From Falsirhodobacter sp051195255 (GTDB taxonomy: Bacteria; Pseudomonadota; Alphaproteobacteria; Rhodobacterales; Rhodobacteraceae): 64,000 bases of DNA. The DNA lies in assembly GCF_051195255.1 (NCBI RefSeq), contig NZ_JBNJLK010000002.1, forward strand, positions 372,001-436,000, in the 5' to 3' direction. The position numbers and the translations under genes are program-made. The notes under the pieces are model-generated. The model did not search any database. It saw only the letters and a list, made by a program, of their open reading frames with translations, and was not told where the DNA came from. Of this stretch, positions 51,772-61,302 are shown in pieces. The stretch's first letter is position 1. Each line of letters begins with the position of its first letter.

Positions 51772-52059
51772 ATGGCATTCAAACCGCTGCATGATCGTGT
51801 TCTGGTCCGCCGCATCGAAGGCGACGAAAAGACCAAGGGCGGGCTGATCATCCCCGATTCCGCGAAAGAAAAGCCCTCCGAAGGCGAGATCGTCTCGGTC
51901 GGTGAAGGCGCGCGCAAGGACTCGGGCGAGCTGATCGCACCGTCGGTGAAAGCCGGCGACCGCATCCTGTTCGGCAAATGGTCCGGCACCGAAGTGACGA
52001 TCGACGGCAAAGAGCTGCTGATCATGAAGGAAAGCGACATCCTCGGGATTCTTTCCTGA
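51772..52059 (+). CDS. groES: Co-chaperonin GroES
   Basis: A 95-residue lid of the GroEL chamber. FKPLHDRVLVRRIEGDEKTKGGLIIPDSAKEKPSEGEI includes the mobile loop, and GDRILFGKWSGTEVTIDGKELLIMKESDILGIL is the conserved end. Preceded by promoter and CIRCE; groEL follows 44 bases on. Confidence 0.97.
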   Translation: MAFKPLHDRVLVRRIEGDEKTKGGLIIPDSAKEKPSEGEIVSVGEGARKDSGELIAPSVKAGDRILFGKWSGTEVTIDGKELLIMKESDILGILS

Positions 52060-52103
52060 GCCTTCGCCCTTCCCAACGTAATTAGACTGACAGGAGCAAT
52101 CCA

Positions 52104-53738
<1,635 letters not shown>

Positions 53739-53763
53739 GCTGCGGTTTCCTTTCGGAAATCAG

Positions 53764-53789
53764 GGGGCGTCCTTCGGGGCGCCCCTTTT
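53764..53789 (+). terminator. Rho-independent terminator of groESL
   Basis: GGGGCGTCC pairs with GGGCGCCCC (9 pairs, one T-G wobble) closing a stable TTCG tetraloop, followed by TTTT, 25 bases after the groEL stop. Confidence 0.85.
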
Positions 53790-53899
53790 CGTTTGCGCGG
53801 GATTCCGCCCATGCGGGTTGACAGCGGGAACCTGCGCTTGCCCGAACGCATGTCGGCCCGCTAGCACTTCACCAACGATAACAACTTCGGGACGTGAAG

Positions 53900-54361
53900 A
53901 TGCTGCGCACCACCCTTGCCCTGACGCTGATCCTTGGCCTTGCGGCCTGCGGAGGAGGGGGCGAGGTGTCCCGTGCGGCAGCACCCGATCTGGCGATGCC
54001 CGCCGGTCGCGCCGAAGTGTCGCGCATGGTCGACGATTACGCCGACCGCTACGGCGTTCCGCGCAGCCTGGCGCACCGCGTGGTGAAGCGCGAAAGCACC
54101 TACAACCCGGCCGCCCGCAACGGCACCTATTACGGCCTGATGCAGATCGCCCCGTCCACCGCCCGCATCATGGGCTTCCGCGGAGAGCCGACGGAACTGT
54201 TGGACGCTGAAACCAACCTGACCTACGCGATGAAGTATCTGCGCGGGGCCTGGATGGTGTCGAATGGCAGCCAGGACAAGGCGGTGGAGTGGTACTCCAA
54301 AGGCTACTACTACGAGGCCAAGCGCAAGGGTCTGCTGCAGCAGACGGGCCTGCGCTCCTGA
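53900..54361 (+). CDS. Lytic transglycosylase lipoprotein (SLT domain)
   Basis: A 153-residue exported lipoprotein: signal MLRTTLALTLILGLAAC with the lipid-anchor cysteine at residue 17. The SLT domain is short: VPRSLAHRVVKRESTYNPAARN with the catalytic glutamate at residue 65, YYGLMQIAPSTARIMGF and NLTYAMKYLRGAW. It cleaves peptidoglycan glycan strands by forming 1,6-anhydro-MurNAc. ATG at 53900 is preferred; a GTG two codons earlier is possible. Confidence 0.87.
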   Translation: MLRTTLALTLILGLAACGGGGEVSRAAAPDLAMPAGRAEVSRMVDDYADRYGVPRSLAHRVVKRESTYNPAARNGTYYGLMQIAPSTARIMGFRGEPTELLDAETNLTYAMKYLRGAWMVSNGSQDKAVEWYSKGYYYEAKRKGLLQQTGLRS

Positions 54362-55098
54362 TCCTTTCGGTTTTTGCCATCGCGGCGCTGCCGGTCCTGT
54401 TCCGGATGGCGCTGAACAACGGGGCGGACCCGCGGGCGCTGGCTGGCACGGTTCTGGCCGTGGCGGCCGCGTCCATGTGGCTGGGGCTCTTGCTGCGCCG
54501 CAAGCGAACCGGCCTGCGCCCCAAGCTTTCCGTGGATGTCGCCTCCGTGACGGGGGCGGCGGCCTGCCTCCTTTGGGTGGGTGCACTGGCCTTTGCCAAG
54601 GCCCCGGCGGGATGGGCCGTTGTGGTCATTCCGGCGGCCGCCGCGCTGACGCTTCCGGCGGCACGGGTGGTGCTGCGGGAACCCGTCCCTGCGACCGTTT
54701 GGATCTTCGCGTTGATCACAGCCGTTCCGCTGGGCCTGCTCTGGTCGCCTGTCTTTGCGCTGGCCGGCATCGGGTTCGGGGCGCAGGCGGTTCTGATGCG
54801 GCGGGGCAGCGCGCTGGTGCGGCACGCCAGCCACCTGATCCTGAGCGTGCCAATCGCACTGGTCCTGATGTACGACCTGCCGCCCTTGCGGGCCGACGCG
54901 CTGGTCTGCGCCCTTGTCGCCGGGCTGATCGTGGGGGTCGCAGGCTGGGGCTGGGGCTGGCTGCGGCTCCCGGCCTTGGCGCCCTTGGCGCTGGTCGGGG
55001 CGGCGCTGGTTCTGGGGGCGGTTCCGCTCCTTCCCCTTGCGCTGGCAGTGATCGGCACGCTTGGGGTTCAGCGGATGATCGGCTCCAACGGATCATAG
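54289..55098 (+). CDS. Hypothetical polytopic membrane protein (DMT/EamA-like size), start uncertain
   Basis: About 247-270 residues with nine or ten hydrophobic segments, beginning LILSVFAIAALPVLFRMAL. The overall size resembles drug/metabolite (EamA-like) transporters, but no motif confirms this. The coordinate given uses the only upstream standard start (GTG 54289), which would overlap the transglycosylase by 73 bases and add a non-membrane stretch. The biologically likelier N-terminus is CTG at 54358, forming a CTGA overlap with the transglycosylase stop; the first ATG (54406) would cut into the first helix. The 3' end overlaps the facing nudix gene by 31 bases. Confidence 0.55.
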   Translation: MVLQRLLLRGQAQGSAAADGPALLILSVFAIAALPVLFRMALNNGADPRALAGTVLAVAAASMWLGLLLRRKRTGLRPKLSVDVASVTGAAACLLWVGALAFAKAPAGWAVVVIPAAAALTLPAARVVLREPVPATVWIFALITAVPLGLLWSPVFALAGIGFGAQAVLMRRGSALVRHASHLILSVPIALVLMYDLPPLRADALVCALVAGLIVGVAGWGWGWLRLPALAPLALVGAALVLGAVPLLPLALAVIGTLGVQRMIGSNGS

Positions 55099-55511
55099 AT
55101 CATCCGGTCGCCCCATGCGGCCTCGGCCAGACTGTCAGGCTTCACGCGCAGGGCCGCCAGTTCCTTCCTCGTGACCCAGCGGCGTTCGGTCACCACGCCT
55201 TCCGGATCGCGCCAGTCGTCTGACAGGGTGCCATCCACCAGCGTGCAGCGGAAATAGATGTCCACCTGGTGGAAGCTGCCCTGCGGGTCGTGGAATTCGT
55301 TCACCAGAACCGGTGCGCCGACGGACACGGTCAGGCCCGTCTCCTCATGCACCTCGCGGATCAGGTTGTCGGGCAGGGCGCTGTGACGTTCCACCCCGCC
55401 GCCCGGCGCGGTCCAGAGGTCGGACACGCCCCCGGGCCACGCGTTCACGATCAGCAGGCGGTCCTGTTCGTCCAGGATCAGGGCGCGGACCGCCAGCCGG
55501 GGGCCGGTCAC
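55068..55511 (-). CDS. NUDIX hydrolase
   Basis: A 147-residue enzyme with one Nudix fold. The Nudix box is at about residues 37-60 (GGGVERHSALPDNL then IREVHEETGL). The metal-binding REVHEE is intact, but the first glutamate of the consensus (Gx5Ex7REUxEE) is serine. It hydrolyses a nucleoside diphosphate linked to another group; substrate unknown. The start is GTG at 55511, in a GTGA overlap with the upstream UbiK-like gene. Confidence 0.85.
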   Translation of the reverse strand: MTGPRLAVRALILDEQDRLLIVNAWPGGVSDLWTAPGGGVERHSALPDNLIREVHEETGLTVSVGAPVLVNEFHDPQGSFHQVDIYFRCTLVDGTLSDDWRDPEGVVTERRWVTRKELAALRVKPDSLAEAAWGDRMIYDPLEPIIR

Positions 55512-55759
55512 TCGGCGACCGGCTTGGCCTCCAGCGCGGCGATGCGCGCGGACAGGGCCTCGTTCTCGGCGCGAGCCTTGGTGGCCATCAGGCGGACGGC
55601 CTCGAACTCTTCCCGCGTCACGAGGTCGCGGTCCGCGAGCCAGCGGTCGACCATGCCCTTGAAGGCGGTGTCGGCCTCGGACTTGGCGCCCTGGGCCACG
55701 CCCATCGCATTGGTCATCAACTGCGACATGTCGTCGAGGAATTTGGATCGCGCGGTCAT
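55508..55759 (-). CDS. Accessory factor UbiK family protein (BMFP domain)
   Basis: An 83-residue protein with MTARSKFLDDMSQLMTNAMGVAQGAKSEADTAFKGMVDRWL, the BMFP amphipathic part, and a C-terminal coiled coil (TREEFEAVRLMATKARAENEALSARIAALEA). UbiK relatives bind membranes and assist ubiquinone synthesis in gammaproteobacteria. AGGAGA lies ahead of the ATG at 55759. Coupled to the nudix gene by GTGA; divergent to lgt. Confidence 0.82.
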   Translation of the reverse strand: MTARSKFLDDMSQLMTNAMGVAQGAKSEADTAFKGMVDRWLADRDLVTREEFEAVRLMATKARAENEALSARIAALEAKPVAE

Positions 55760-55856
55760 GGCATCTCCTGTTGGCTGGGACATGATATGGCGGCACGGGC
55801 CAAGGTTGACAACCCTGCCGCCGCACCGGACAAAGCGGCAAAACCCCCGAGGTGCC

Positions 55857-56735
55857 ATGAGCTACATCCCCTTCCCGGACATTTCGCCCGAGATCTTCAC
55901 GCTGAGCCTCGGCGGGTTCTCCTTTTCCTTGCGCTGGTACGCGCTGGCCTACATCGCGGGGCTGCTGCTGGGCTGGTGGGTGGTGCGCCGCGCCATCGCC
56001 TGCCCGAAGCTTTGGCCCGCCGACACCGCCCCCATGACGGCCGAGCAGGTGGAGCGCTTGCTGACCTGGGTGATCCTTGGCGTGGTGCTGGGCGGGCGGC
56101 TGGGCTTCGTGCTGTTCTATGAACCGGGCTATTACCTGAGCCATCCGGGCCAGATCCTTCAGGTCTGGCAGGGGGGCATGTCCTTCCATGGCGGCTTCCT
56201 TGGCGTGGTGACGGCGGTCTGGATCTTCAGCACGCGCGAAGGGGCGCCGAAGCTGTCGGTGGCCGACATGATGGCGCTGGCGGTGCCGCCGGGGCTGTTC
56301 TTCGGCCGCATCGCAAACTTTATCAACGCCGAGCTGTGGGGCCGTCCCACGACCCTGCCCTGGGGCGTGGCCTTCCCGGGAGAAGCCGCGCAGGATTGCG
56401 GCCAGGTGACGGGCGTCTGCGCGCGCCACCCCTCGCAGCTGTACGAGGCGGGGCTGGAAGGCATCCTTCTGTTCGCGCTGATCTGGCTGCTGATCCTGCG
56501 CCGCCATTGGCTGAAATGGCCGGGGGCGATCTGCGGGATCTTCATCGCGGGCTATGGCGTGTCGCGCTTCCTGGTCGAATTCGTGCGCCAGCCGGACGCA
56601 CAGTTCGTGTCCGAGGGGAACCCTCTGGGCCTGGCCTGGCAGATCGGCGGCTATGGCCTGACGCAAGGGCAGGCGCTGTCGCTGCCGATGATCGCGGTGG
56701 GGCTGTGGCTGATCGGGCGGGCGCGGCGGGCGTGA
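55857..56735 (+). CDS. lgt: Prolipoprotein diacylglyceryl transferase
   Basis: A 292-residue inner-membrane enzyme that adds diacylglycerol to the lipobox cysteine of lipoproteins. The first periplasmic block FSFSLRWYALAYIAGLLLGWW, GGMSFHGGFLG with the conserved histidine, and the Lgt signature GRIANFINAELWGRPT are visible. It would act on the two lipoproteins predicted in this window. ATG at 55857 follows AGG. Overlaps the next gene by GTGA. Confidence 0.95.
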   Translation: MSYIPFPDISPEIFTLSLGGFSFSLRWYALAYIAGLLLGWWVVRRAIACPKLWPADTAPMTAEQVERLLTWVILGVVLGGRLGFVLFYEPGYYLSHPGQILQVWQGGMSFHGGFLGVVTAVWIFSTREGAPKLSVADMMALAVPPGLFFGRIANFINAELWGRPTTLPWGVAFPGEAAQDCGQVTGVCARHPSQLYEAGLEGILLFALIWLLILRRHWLKWPGAICGIFIAGYGVSRFLVEFVRQPDAQFVSEGNPLGLAWQIGGYGLTQGQALSLPMIAVGLWLIGRARRA

Positions 56736-57757
56736 CGCCGCTGGGGGATCTTCTGGCGCGCCGCATCGCGCAGACGGGGCCGATCACGCTGGCCGACTAC
56801 ATGGCCGAATGCCTGCTGCATCCCGAACACGGCTATTACACCACACGGGAGCCGTTCGGGACGACAGGCGACTTCACCACCGCGCCCGAGATCAGCCAGA
56901 TGTTCGGCGAAATGCTGGGCCTGTGCTTGGCGCAGGTCTGGCTGGATCAGGGGGGCGGCGCCTTCACGCTGGCGGAGCTGGGCCCCGGTCGTGGCACGCT
57001 GATGGCCGACATCCTGCGCGCCACGAAGGGCGTTCCGGGCTTTCACGCCGCCGCCGATCTGGTGATGGTGGAGGCGAGCCCGCGCCTGCGCGCCTTGCAG
57101 GCCGAACGGGTGCCTGCGCGGCATGTGGAGACGGTGCACGACCTGCCGGACGGGCCGCTGTTTCTGGTCGCCAACGAGTTCTTCGACGCCTTGCCCATCC
57201 GTCAGTTCGTCCGGGACAGCGCGGGTTGGCGCGAGCGGATGGTGGGGCCGGACCTTACATTGGGCCTGTCTGCCCCGCTGACCCTTCAGTCCCTGGCCTA
57301 CCGGCTGGACGACACGCAGGATGGGGATGTGGTGGAGATCTGCCCTCAGGCCATCCCCATCATGGAAGCCGTCGCCGCACGCGTGGCGCAGGGCGGGTTG
57401 GCGCTGATCGTGGACTACGGCGGCTGGCGGTCCCGCGGCGACACGTTCCAGGCGCTGTCGGGCCATGCCTTTGCCGATCCCTTCGCGGCCCCCGGGCGGG
57501 CCGACCTGACGGCGCATGTGGATTTCGAGGCGCTGGCGCTGGCCGCAGCACCCTGCACCCATCACTACACCACGCAAGGGCGGCTTCTGGCCGCGCTGGG
57601 CATCGGGCTGCGGGCCGAGCGGTTGGCCGCGCGGGGCGACGCCCCCGCCCATCTTTCGGCGCTGGAGCGGTTGACCGATCCCGCGCAGATGGGTGAACTG
57701 TTCAAGGCGCTGGCGATCACGCCGCCCGCCGCACCACCACCACCGGGGTTCGCATGA
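56732..57757 (+). CDS. MidA/NDUFAF7-family SAM-dependent methyltransferase
   Basis: A 341-residue class I methyltransferase of the DUF185 family: ADYMAECLLHPEHGYYTTREPFGTTGDFTTAPEISQMFGEMLG at the N-terminus, ELGPGRGTLMADILRA as SAM motif I and VANEFFDALPIRQFVR as the substrate-side block. Its mitochondrial relative methylates an arginine of complex I subunit NDUFS2 during assembly. The start is GTG at 56732, in a GTGA overlap with lgt. It overlaps pgeF by ATGA, giving an lgt-midA-pgeF operon. Confidence 0.88.
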   Translation: MTPLGDLLARRIAQTGPITLADYMAECLLHPEHGYYTTREPFGTTGDFTTAPEISQMFGEMLGLCLAQVWLDQGGGAFTLAELGPGRGTLMADILRATKGVPGFHAAADLVMVEASPRLRALQAERVPARHVETVHDLPDGPLFLVANEFFDALPIRQFVRDSAGWRERMVGPDLTLGLSAPLTLQSLAYRLDDTQDGDVVEICPQAIPIMEAVAARVAQGGLALIVDYGGWRSRGDTFQALSGHAFADPFAAPGRADLTAHVDFEALALAAAPCTHHYTTQGRLLAALGIGLRAERLAARGDAPAHLSALERLTDPAQMGELFKALAITPPAAPPPPGFA

Positions 57758-58494
57758 CGCTGGACATCATCACTTCGCGCGCGCTGCATCCGCTGCACCA
57801 CGGCTTCTTCACCCGAAAGGGGGGCGCTTCCTCGGGCGTGTTTGCGGGGCTGAACTGCGGCTATGGCAGCAGCGACATGCCCGAGGTCGTGGGCATCAAC
57901 CGCGCGCGCGTGGCCAAGGCGATGGAGGTGCCGGCCGACGGCATCCGCACGCTGAACCAGATCCATTCCGCCACCGTGGTAACGGCGCCGTTCGAGGGCA
58001 CGCCCGCGGCGGACGCGATGGTGACGGACCGGCCGGGGGTGGTCCTGTCGATCCTGACGGCCGATTGCCAGCCCGTCCTGCTGGCGGACGCCAAGGCCGG
58101 CGTGATCGGCGCGGCCCATGCCGGCTGGAAAGGCGCGATCGGCGGCGTGCTGGAGGCGACGGTGCAGGCGATGCGCGATTTGGGCGCCACGGACATCACG
58201 GCCGTGATCGGCCCCTGCATCAGCCAGCGCGCCTATGAGGTGGGACCCGAGCTGCTGGACACCTTCATGGCCGAGGACGAGGAATATTCCCGCTTCTTCG
58301 CGCAAGGGCAGGGGGACCGGCTGCTGTTCGACCTTCCGGGCTTTGGCCTGTCGCGTCTGCGCGCGGCGGGGGCCGAGGCGGAATGGACCGGCCATTGCAC
58401 CTATTCCGACCCCGACCGCTTCTATTCCTTCCGCCGCACCACCCATGCGAAGGAAGCCGACTACGGTCGCCTTATCGCGACGATCCGGCTTTGA
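57754..58494 (+). CDS. pgeF: Peptidoglycan editing factor PgeF (YfiH, multicopper-oxidase-like fold)
   Basis: A 246-residue protein. HHGFFTRKGGASSGVFAGLNCGYGS, LNQIHSATV, ILTADCQPVLL, AAHAGWKGAIGGVLEAT and GPCISQRAYEVGPEL are conserved, including the histidine-cysteine-histidine zinc site. In E. coli YfiH prevents L-Ser from being placed in the peptidoglycan stem; related laccase-domain proteins act on purine nucleosides. Last gene of the lgt-midA operon. Its end overlaps the facing Lrp gene by 23 bases. Confidence 0.9.
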   Translation: MTLDIITSRALHPLHHGFFTRKGGASSGVFAGLNCGYGSSDMPEVVGINRARVAKAMEVPADGIRTLNQIHSATVVTAPFEGTPAADAMVTDRPGVVLSILTADCQPVLLADAKAGVIGAAHAGWKGAIGGVLEATVQAMRDLGATDITAVIGPCISQRAYEVGPELLDTFMAEDEEYSRFFAQGQGDRLLFDLPGFGLSRLRAAGAEAEWTGHCTYSDPDRFYSFRRTTHAKEADYGRLIATIRL

Positions 58495-58978
58495 TCCGCG
58501 CCTCCAGCACGTCGAAGGGCACGCCGGGTTCGTCCTTGGCCCCGCGGATGACAAGGCTGGTCTTCACGCTGGCCACGTTCGCGGCGCTGGTGAGATGTTG
58601 CGTCAGGAACGTCTGGAACGTGCTCAGATCCGGGGCGACGCATTTCAGGATGAAGTCGATCTCTCCGTTCAGCATGTGACATTCGCGGACGAGGGACAGG
58701 GAGCGGCAATGCTCCTCGAAGGCGGAAAGATCGCGTTCGGCCTGGCTGTGCAGGCGCACCATGGCGAAGACCTGCACCTCGAACCCCATCTGGCGAGGGT
58801 CGATCTGCGCGTGATAACCGCGCACATAGCCCGCTTCCTCCAGCGCGCGGACCCGGCGCAGGCAGGGCGGGGCGGAAATGCCCACGCGGCGGGCAAGTTC
58901 GACATTGGTGATTCGACCGTCGGCCTGAAGTTCTGCCAGGATCTGTCGGTCAATGGGATCGAGCTTCGATCCGGCCAT
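58472..58978 (-). CDS. Lrp/AsnC family transcriptional regulator
   Basis: A 168-residue regulator. The helix-turn-helix is in LDPIDRQILAELQADGRITNVELARRVGISAPPCLRRVRALEEAGYVRGY (residues 7-56) and the C-terminal RAM effector domain follows (VQVFAMVRLHSQAERDLSAFEEHCRSL, MLNGEIDFILKCV). A cysteine and two prolines in the recognition helix (APPCLRR) match the subtype linked with trxB and cysteine/redox control in alphaproteobacteria. Start at MAGSKLDPID. Divergent to trxB across 136 bases, so it may control it. Confidence 0.85.
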   Translation of the reverse strand: MAGSKLDPIDRQILAELQADGRITNVELARRVGISAPPCLRRVRALEEAGYVRGYHAQIDPRQMGFEVQVFAMVRLHSQAERDLSAFEEHCRSLSLVRECHMLNGEIDFILKCVAPDLSTFQTFLTQHLTSAANVASVKTSLVIRGAKDEPGVPFDVLEARIKAGSSR

Positions 58979-59026
58979 GCAAGTCTCCGTTCGTGATGGC
59001 CGGACATTACAAGTGGCGCGCGCCAT

Positions 59027-59044
59027 GCGCAATATTCTGTCGCG
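59027..59044. promoter_or_regulatory. Candidate Lrp-type operator between lrp and trxB
   Basis: An AATATT core flanked by GC-rich arms (GCGC-AATATT-CTGTCGCG) stands out in the GC-rich divergent gap, the kind of A/T-centred near-palindrome that Lrp/AsnC regulators bind. Inferred from position and pattern. Confidence 0.4.
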
Positions 59045-59057
59045 CCCATGGCGGGGG

Positions 59058-59086
59058 TTTTCGCGTGTCGGCGCCTCGCCTATATC
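59058..59086 (+). promoter_or_regulatory. Possible trxB promoter
   Basis: TTTTCG and TATATC are separated by 17 bases, about 28 bases ahead of the trxB start. Moderate sigma-70-like fit, just downstream of the candidate Lrp site. Confidence 0.4.
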
Positions 59087-59114
59087 GGGCCAGCATCATC
59101 GAAAGGGCATCCTC

Positions 59115-60068
59115 ATGGCCGAAACGCGGCACAGCAAGGTTCTGATCATCGGCTCGGGACCGGCGGGGTATACGGCGGCCGTCTATGCGGCGCGCGCCAT
59201 GCTGAAACCCATCCTGGTTCAGGGTCTTCAGCCCGGCGGCCAACTGACCATCACCACCGAGGTGGAGAACTGGCCCGGCGACACCCATGTGCAGGGCCCC
59301 GACCTGATGGTGCGAATGGAGGAGCATGCCCGCGCCATGGGGGCAGAGATCATCACCGACTACATCACCGATCTGGACCTGTCGAAGCGGCCCTTCACCG
59401 CCTCGGCCGACAGCGGCACGACCTTCACGGCGGATGCGGTGATCCTGGCCACCGGGGCGCAGGCGAAATGGCTGGGGCTGGAAAGCGAGGAGAAGTTCAA
59501 GGGCTTCGGCGTGTCGGCCTGCGCGACCTGCGACGGCTTCTTCTATCGCGGGAAAGAGGTCGTAGTGATCGGCGGCGGCAACACGGCCGTGGAGGAAGCG
59601 CTGTTCCTGACCAACTTCGCCAGCAAGGTGACGCTTATTCACCGCCGCGACACGCTGCGGGCCGAGAAAATCCTGCAAGACAGGCTTTTCAATCACCCCA
59701 AGGTTGAGCTAGCCTGGCATTCGACGGTCGAGGAGGTTCTGGGAACCGAGGGGCCGCTGGGCGTGACGGGCGTGCGGGTGAAGGATGTCCGCGACGGGGC
59801 GGAGCGGGTGATTCCCTGCGACGGCTTCTTTGTCGCAATCGGGCATTCTCCGGCGTCGGAACTCGTCCGGGATCAGTTGGAGCTTCACTCTGACGGATAT
59901 GTGAAGGTGGAAGCCGGCGGGACGCGGACGTCCATTCCGGGGGTGTTTGCGGCGGGGGACTTGACGGATCACGTCTACCGTCAGGCCATCACCAGCGCCG
60001 GAATGGGCTGCATGGCGGCTCTGGACGCCGAACGCTGGCTTGCGGGCATCGACACGGCGCACTTTTAG
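59115..60068 (+). CDS. trxB: Thioredoxin-disulfide reductase
   Basis: A 317-residue flavoprotein that reduces thioredoxin with NADPH. FAD loop IIGSGPAGYTAAVYAARA, the redox cysteines in ACATCDG (C136 and C139), NADPH loop VVIGGGNTAVEEALFL with HRRD, and the late FAAGDLTDHVYRQAITSAGMGCMAALDAERWL are all complete. ATG at 59115 follows AAGGG. Single gene, own terminator; divergent Lrp gene suggests redox or amino-acid regulated expression. Confidence 0.96.
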   Translation: MAETRHSKVLIIGSGPAGYTAAVYAARAMLKPILVQGLQPGGQLTITTEVENWPGDTHVQGPDLMVRMEEHARAMGAEIITDYITDLDLSKRPFTASADSGTTFTADAVILATGAQAKWLGLESEEKFKGFGVSACATCDGFFYRGKEVVVIGGGNTAVEEALFLTNFASKVTLIHRRDTLRAEKILQDRLFNHPKVELAWHSTVEEVLGTEGPLGVTGVRVKDVRDGAERVIPCDGFFVAIGHSPASELVRDQLELHSDGYVKVEAGGTRTSIPGVFAAGDLTDHVYRQAITSAGMGCMAALDAERWLAGIDTAHF

Positions 60069-60108
60069 TAAAAGTCTTCATTTTACAATTGTTTAATAAA
60101 GACATGCT

Positions 60109-60131
60109 AAGGGCCAGGTTTGGCCCTTTTT
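60109..60131 (+). terminator. Rho-independent terminator after trxB
   Basis: AAGGGCCA pairs with TGGCCCTT (8 bp) around GGTT and is followed by a T-run. The 40 bases before it are AT-rich. Confidence 0.82.
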
Positions 60132-60137
60132 CCGCTG

Positions 60138-60176
60138 TATAAGTTAGCCATTCGCTAATCCGTAACTCTTTTACGG
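60138..60176 (+). promoter_or_regulatory. Promoter-like -10 and two inverted repeats ahead of the Hint gene
   Basis: TATAAG at 60138-60143 is a plausible -10, without a convincing -35. TTAGC-CATTC-GCTAA (60144-60158) is a perfect 15-bp inverted repeat at the expected start region, and CCGTAA-CTCTT-TTACGG (60160-60176) is a perfect hairpin whose right arm touches the GGAGA ribosome site. Confidence 0.45.
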
Positions 60177-60185
60177 AGACGAGTG

Positions 60186-61268
60186 ATGTGGTTTAAGAAT
60201 CCCGACTGCGGGAACGGTGGTCAGTCTGCAGCCGATACCGCCAGCTGGGGCTGGTACAGCGGTGACAAGTGGCCGGACGGTTTCGGCGGTGGCGTTGATT
60301 TCTTCGAAGCCAACCGGGGCGAAGGCCTCAAGATCGATGCCGGCAGCACCTATACCGACCTGTCGTTCCATGACGGCAACCGCGACGGCGAGCTGAGCGA
60401 GCAGAACCAGTTCGGATTCTTCCCCCGCGACACCACGAACGGCGACCGGATCGAGATCGACGGCGAATCGAAGAAGCTGGACGAGATCTATGCCTATCGT
60501 GGCAGCACGCTGGAAATCGACGGCGTGCCGACGAAGGTCACGGCATATGTCTTCCTGATGACCGACAAGACCTACATGGTCCGGATCGCCGACGAGGATA
60601 TCCCCGAGGGCGCCACCCCCGGTTCGTTCGGAGAGCTGACCTTGGGCAAGCACGCGCTGCTGAACCTGCTGGACACCAAGGCACCGATCGACCGCTTCGA
60701 CGAACAGCTGATGCCGTGCTTCACCGCCGGCACGCTGATCGACACGCCCGAAGGCCCCCGCAAAGTCGAGGATCTTCGCGTCGGTGATCTGGTCACGACG
60801 CTGGACAACGGCGCGCAGCCGCTGCGTTGGGTCGGCGGACGCACCATCCCCGGTCAGGGCGCCATGGCGCCGATCTGCGTGGCGCCGGGCGCGCTGGGCA
60901 ACGTGGAAGAGCTTCGCGTCTCTCCGCAGCACCGGATGCTTCTGGAAGGCTGGCGCGCCGAGTTGATGAGCGGCGACTCGCAGGTTCTGGCCGCGGCCAA
61001 GCACATGGTCAACGACACGACGATCCGCCAGGTGGCGTGCGACACGGTCACCTATGTGCACATCATGTTCGACCAGCACCAGATCGTGCGTTCGGGCGGC
61101 GTGTGGACGGAAAGCTTCCACCCGGGCCAGTACGGCGCTTCGGTGCTGAACGCGCAGTGGGACGAGATCGTGGGCATCTTCCCCGAACTGGCTGACGGTC
61201 CGGACGCCTATGGCCCGACCGCGCGGACCTGCCTGAAGGCTTGGGAAGTGCAGGCGGTTCTGGCCTGA
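60186..61268 (+). CDS. Hint (hedgehog/intein) domain protein
   Basis: A 360-residue protein. The N-terminal half (about residues 1-175) is acidic, aromatic and unfamiliar, with no signal peptide. The Hint domain starts at MPCFTAGTLIDTPEGPRKVEDLRVGDLV, with the nucleophile-position cysteine at residue 178, and includes RVSPQHRMLLEG (H249) before the C-terminal part. The cysteine, TxxH-like block and beta-rich pattern match the Rhodobacteraceae Hint-type proteins, many of which are exported by type I secretion or sit in calcium-binding proteins. The N-terminus may be released or transferred by Hint self-cleavage. GGAGA precedes the ATG at 60186. Confidence 0.82.
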   Translation: MWFKNPDCGNGGQSAADTASWGWYSGDKWPDGFGGGVDFFEANRGEGLKIDAGSTYTDLSFHDGNRDGELSEQNQFGFFPRDTTNGDRIEIDGESKKLDEIYAYRGSTLEIDGVPTKVTAYVFLMTDKTYMVRIADEDIPEGATPGSFGELTLGKHALLNLLDTKAPIDRFDEQLMPCFTAGTLIDTPEGPRKVEDLRVGDLVTTLDNGAQPLRWVGGRTIPGQGAMAPICVAPGALGNVEELRVSPQHRMLLEGWRAELMSGDSQVLAAAKHMVNDTTIRQVACDTVTYVHIMFDQHQIVRSGGVWTESFHPGQYGASVLNAQWDEIVGIFPELADGPDAYGPTARTCLKAWEVQAVLA

Positions 61269-61273
61269 AGAAA

Positions 61274-61295
61274 AGGCCCCCGGAAGCGGGGGCCT
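61274..61295 (+). terminator. Terminator-like hairpin after the Hint gene
   Basis: AGGCCCCCG pairs with CGGGGGCCT (9 bp) around a GAAG loop, five bases after the stop. The T-run is weak (GCTTTCT). Confidence 0.65.
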
Positions 61296-61302
61296 GCTTT
61301 CT

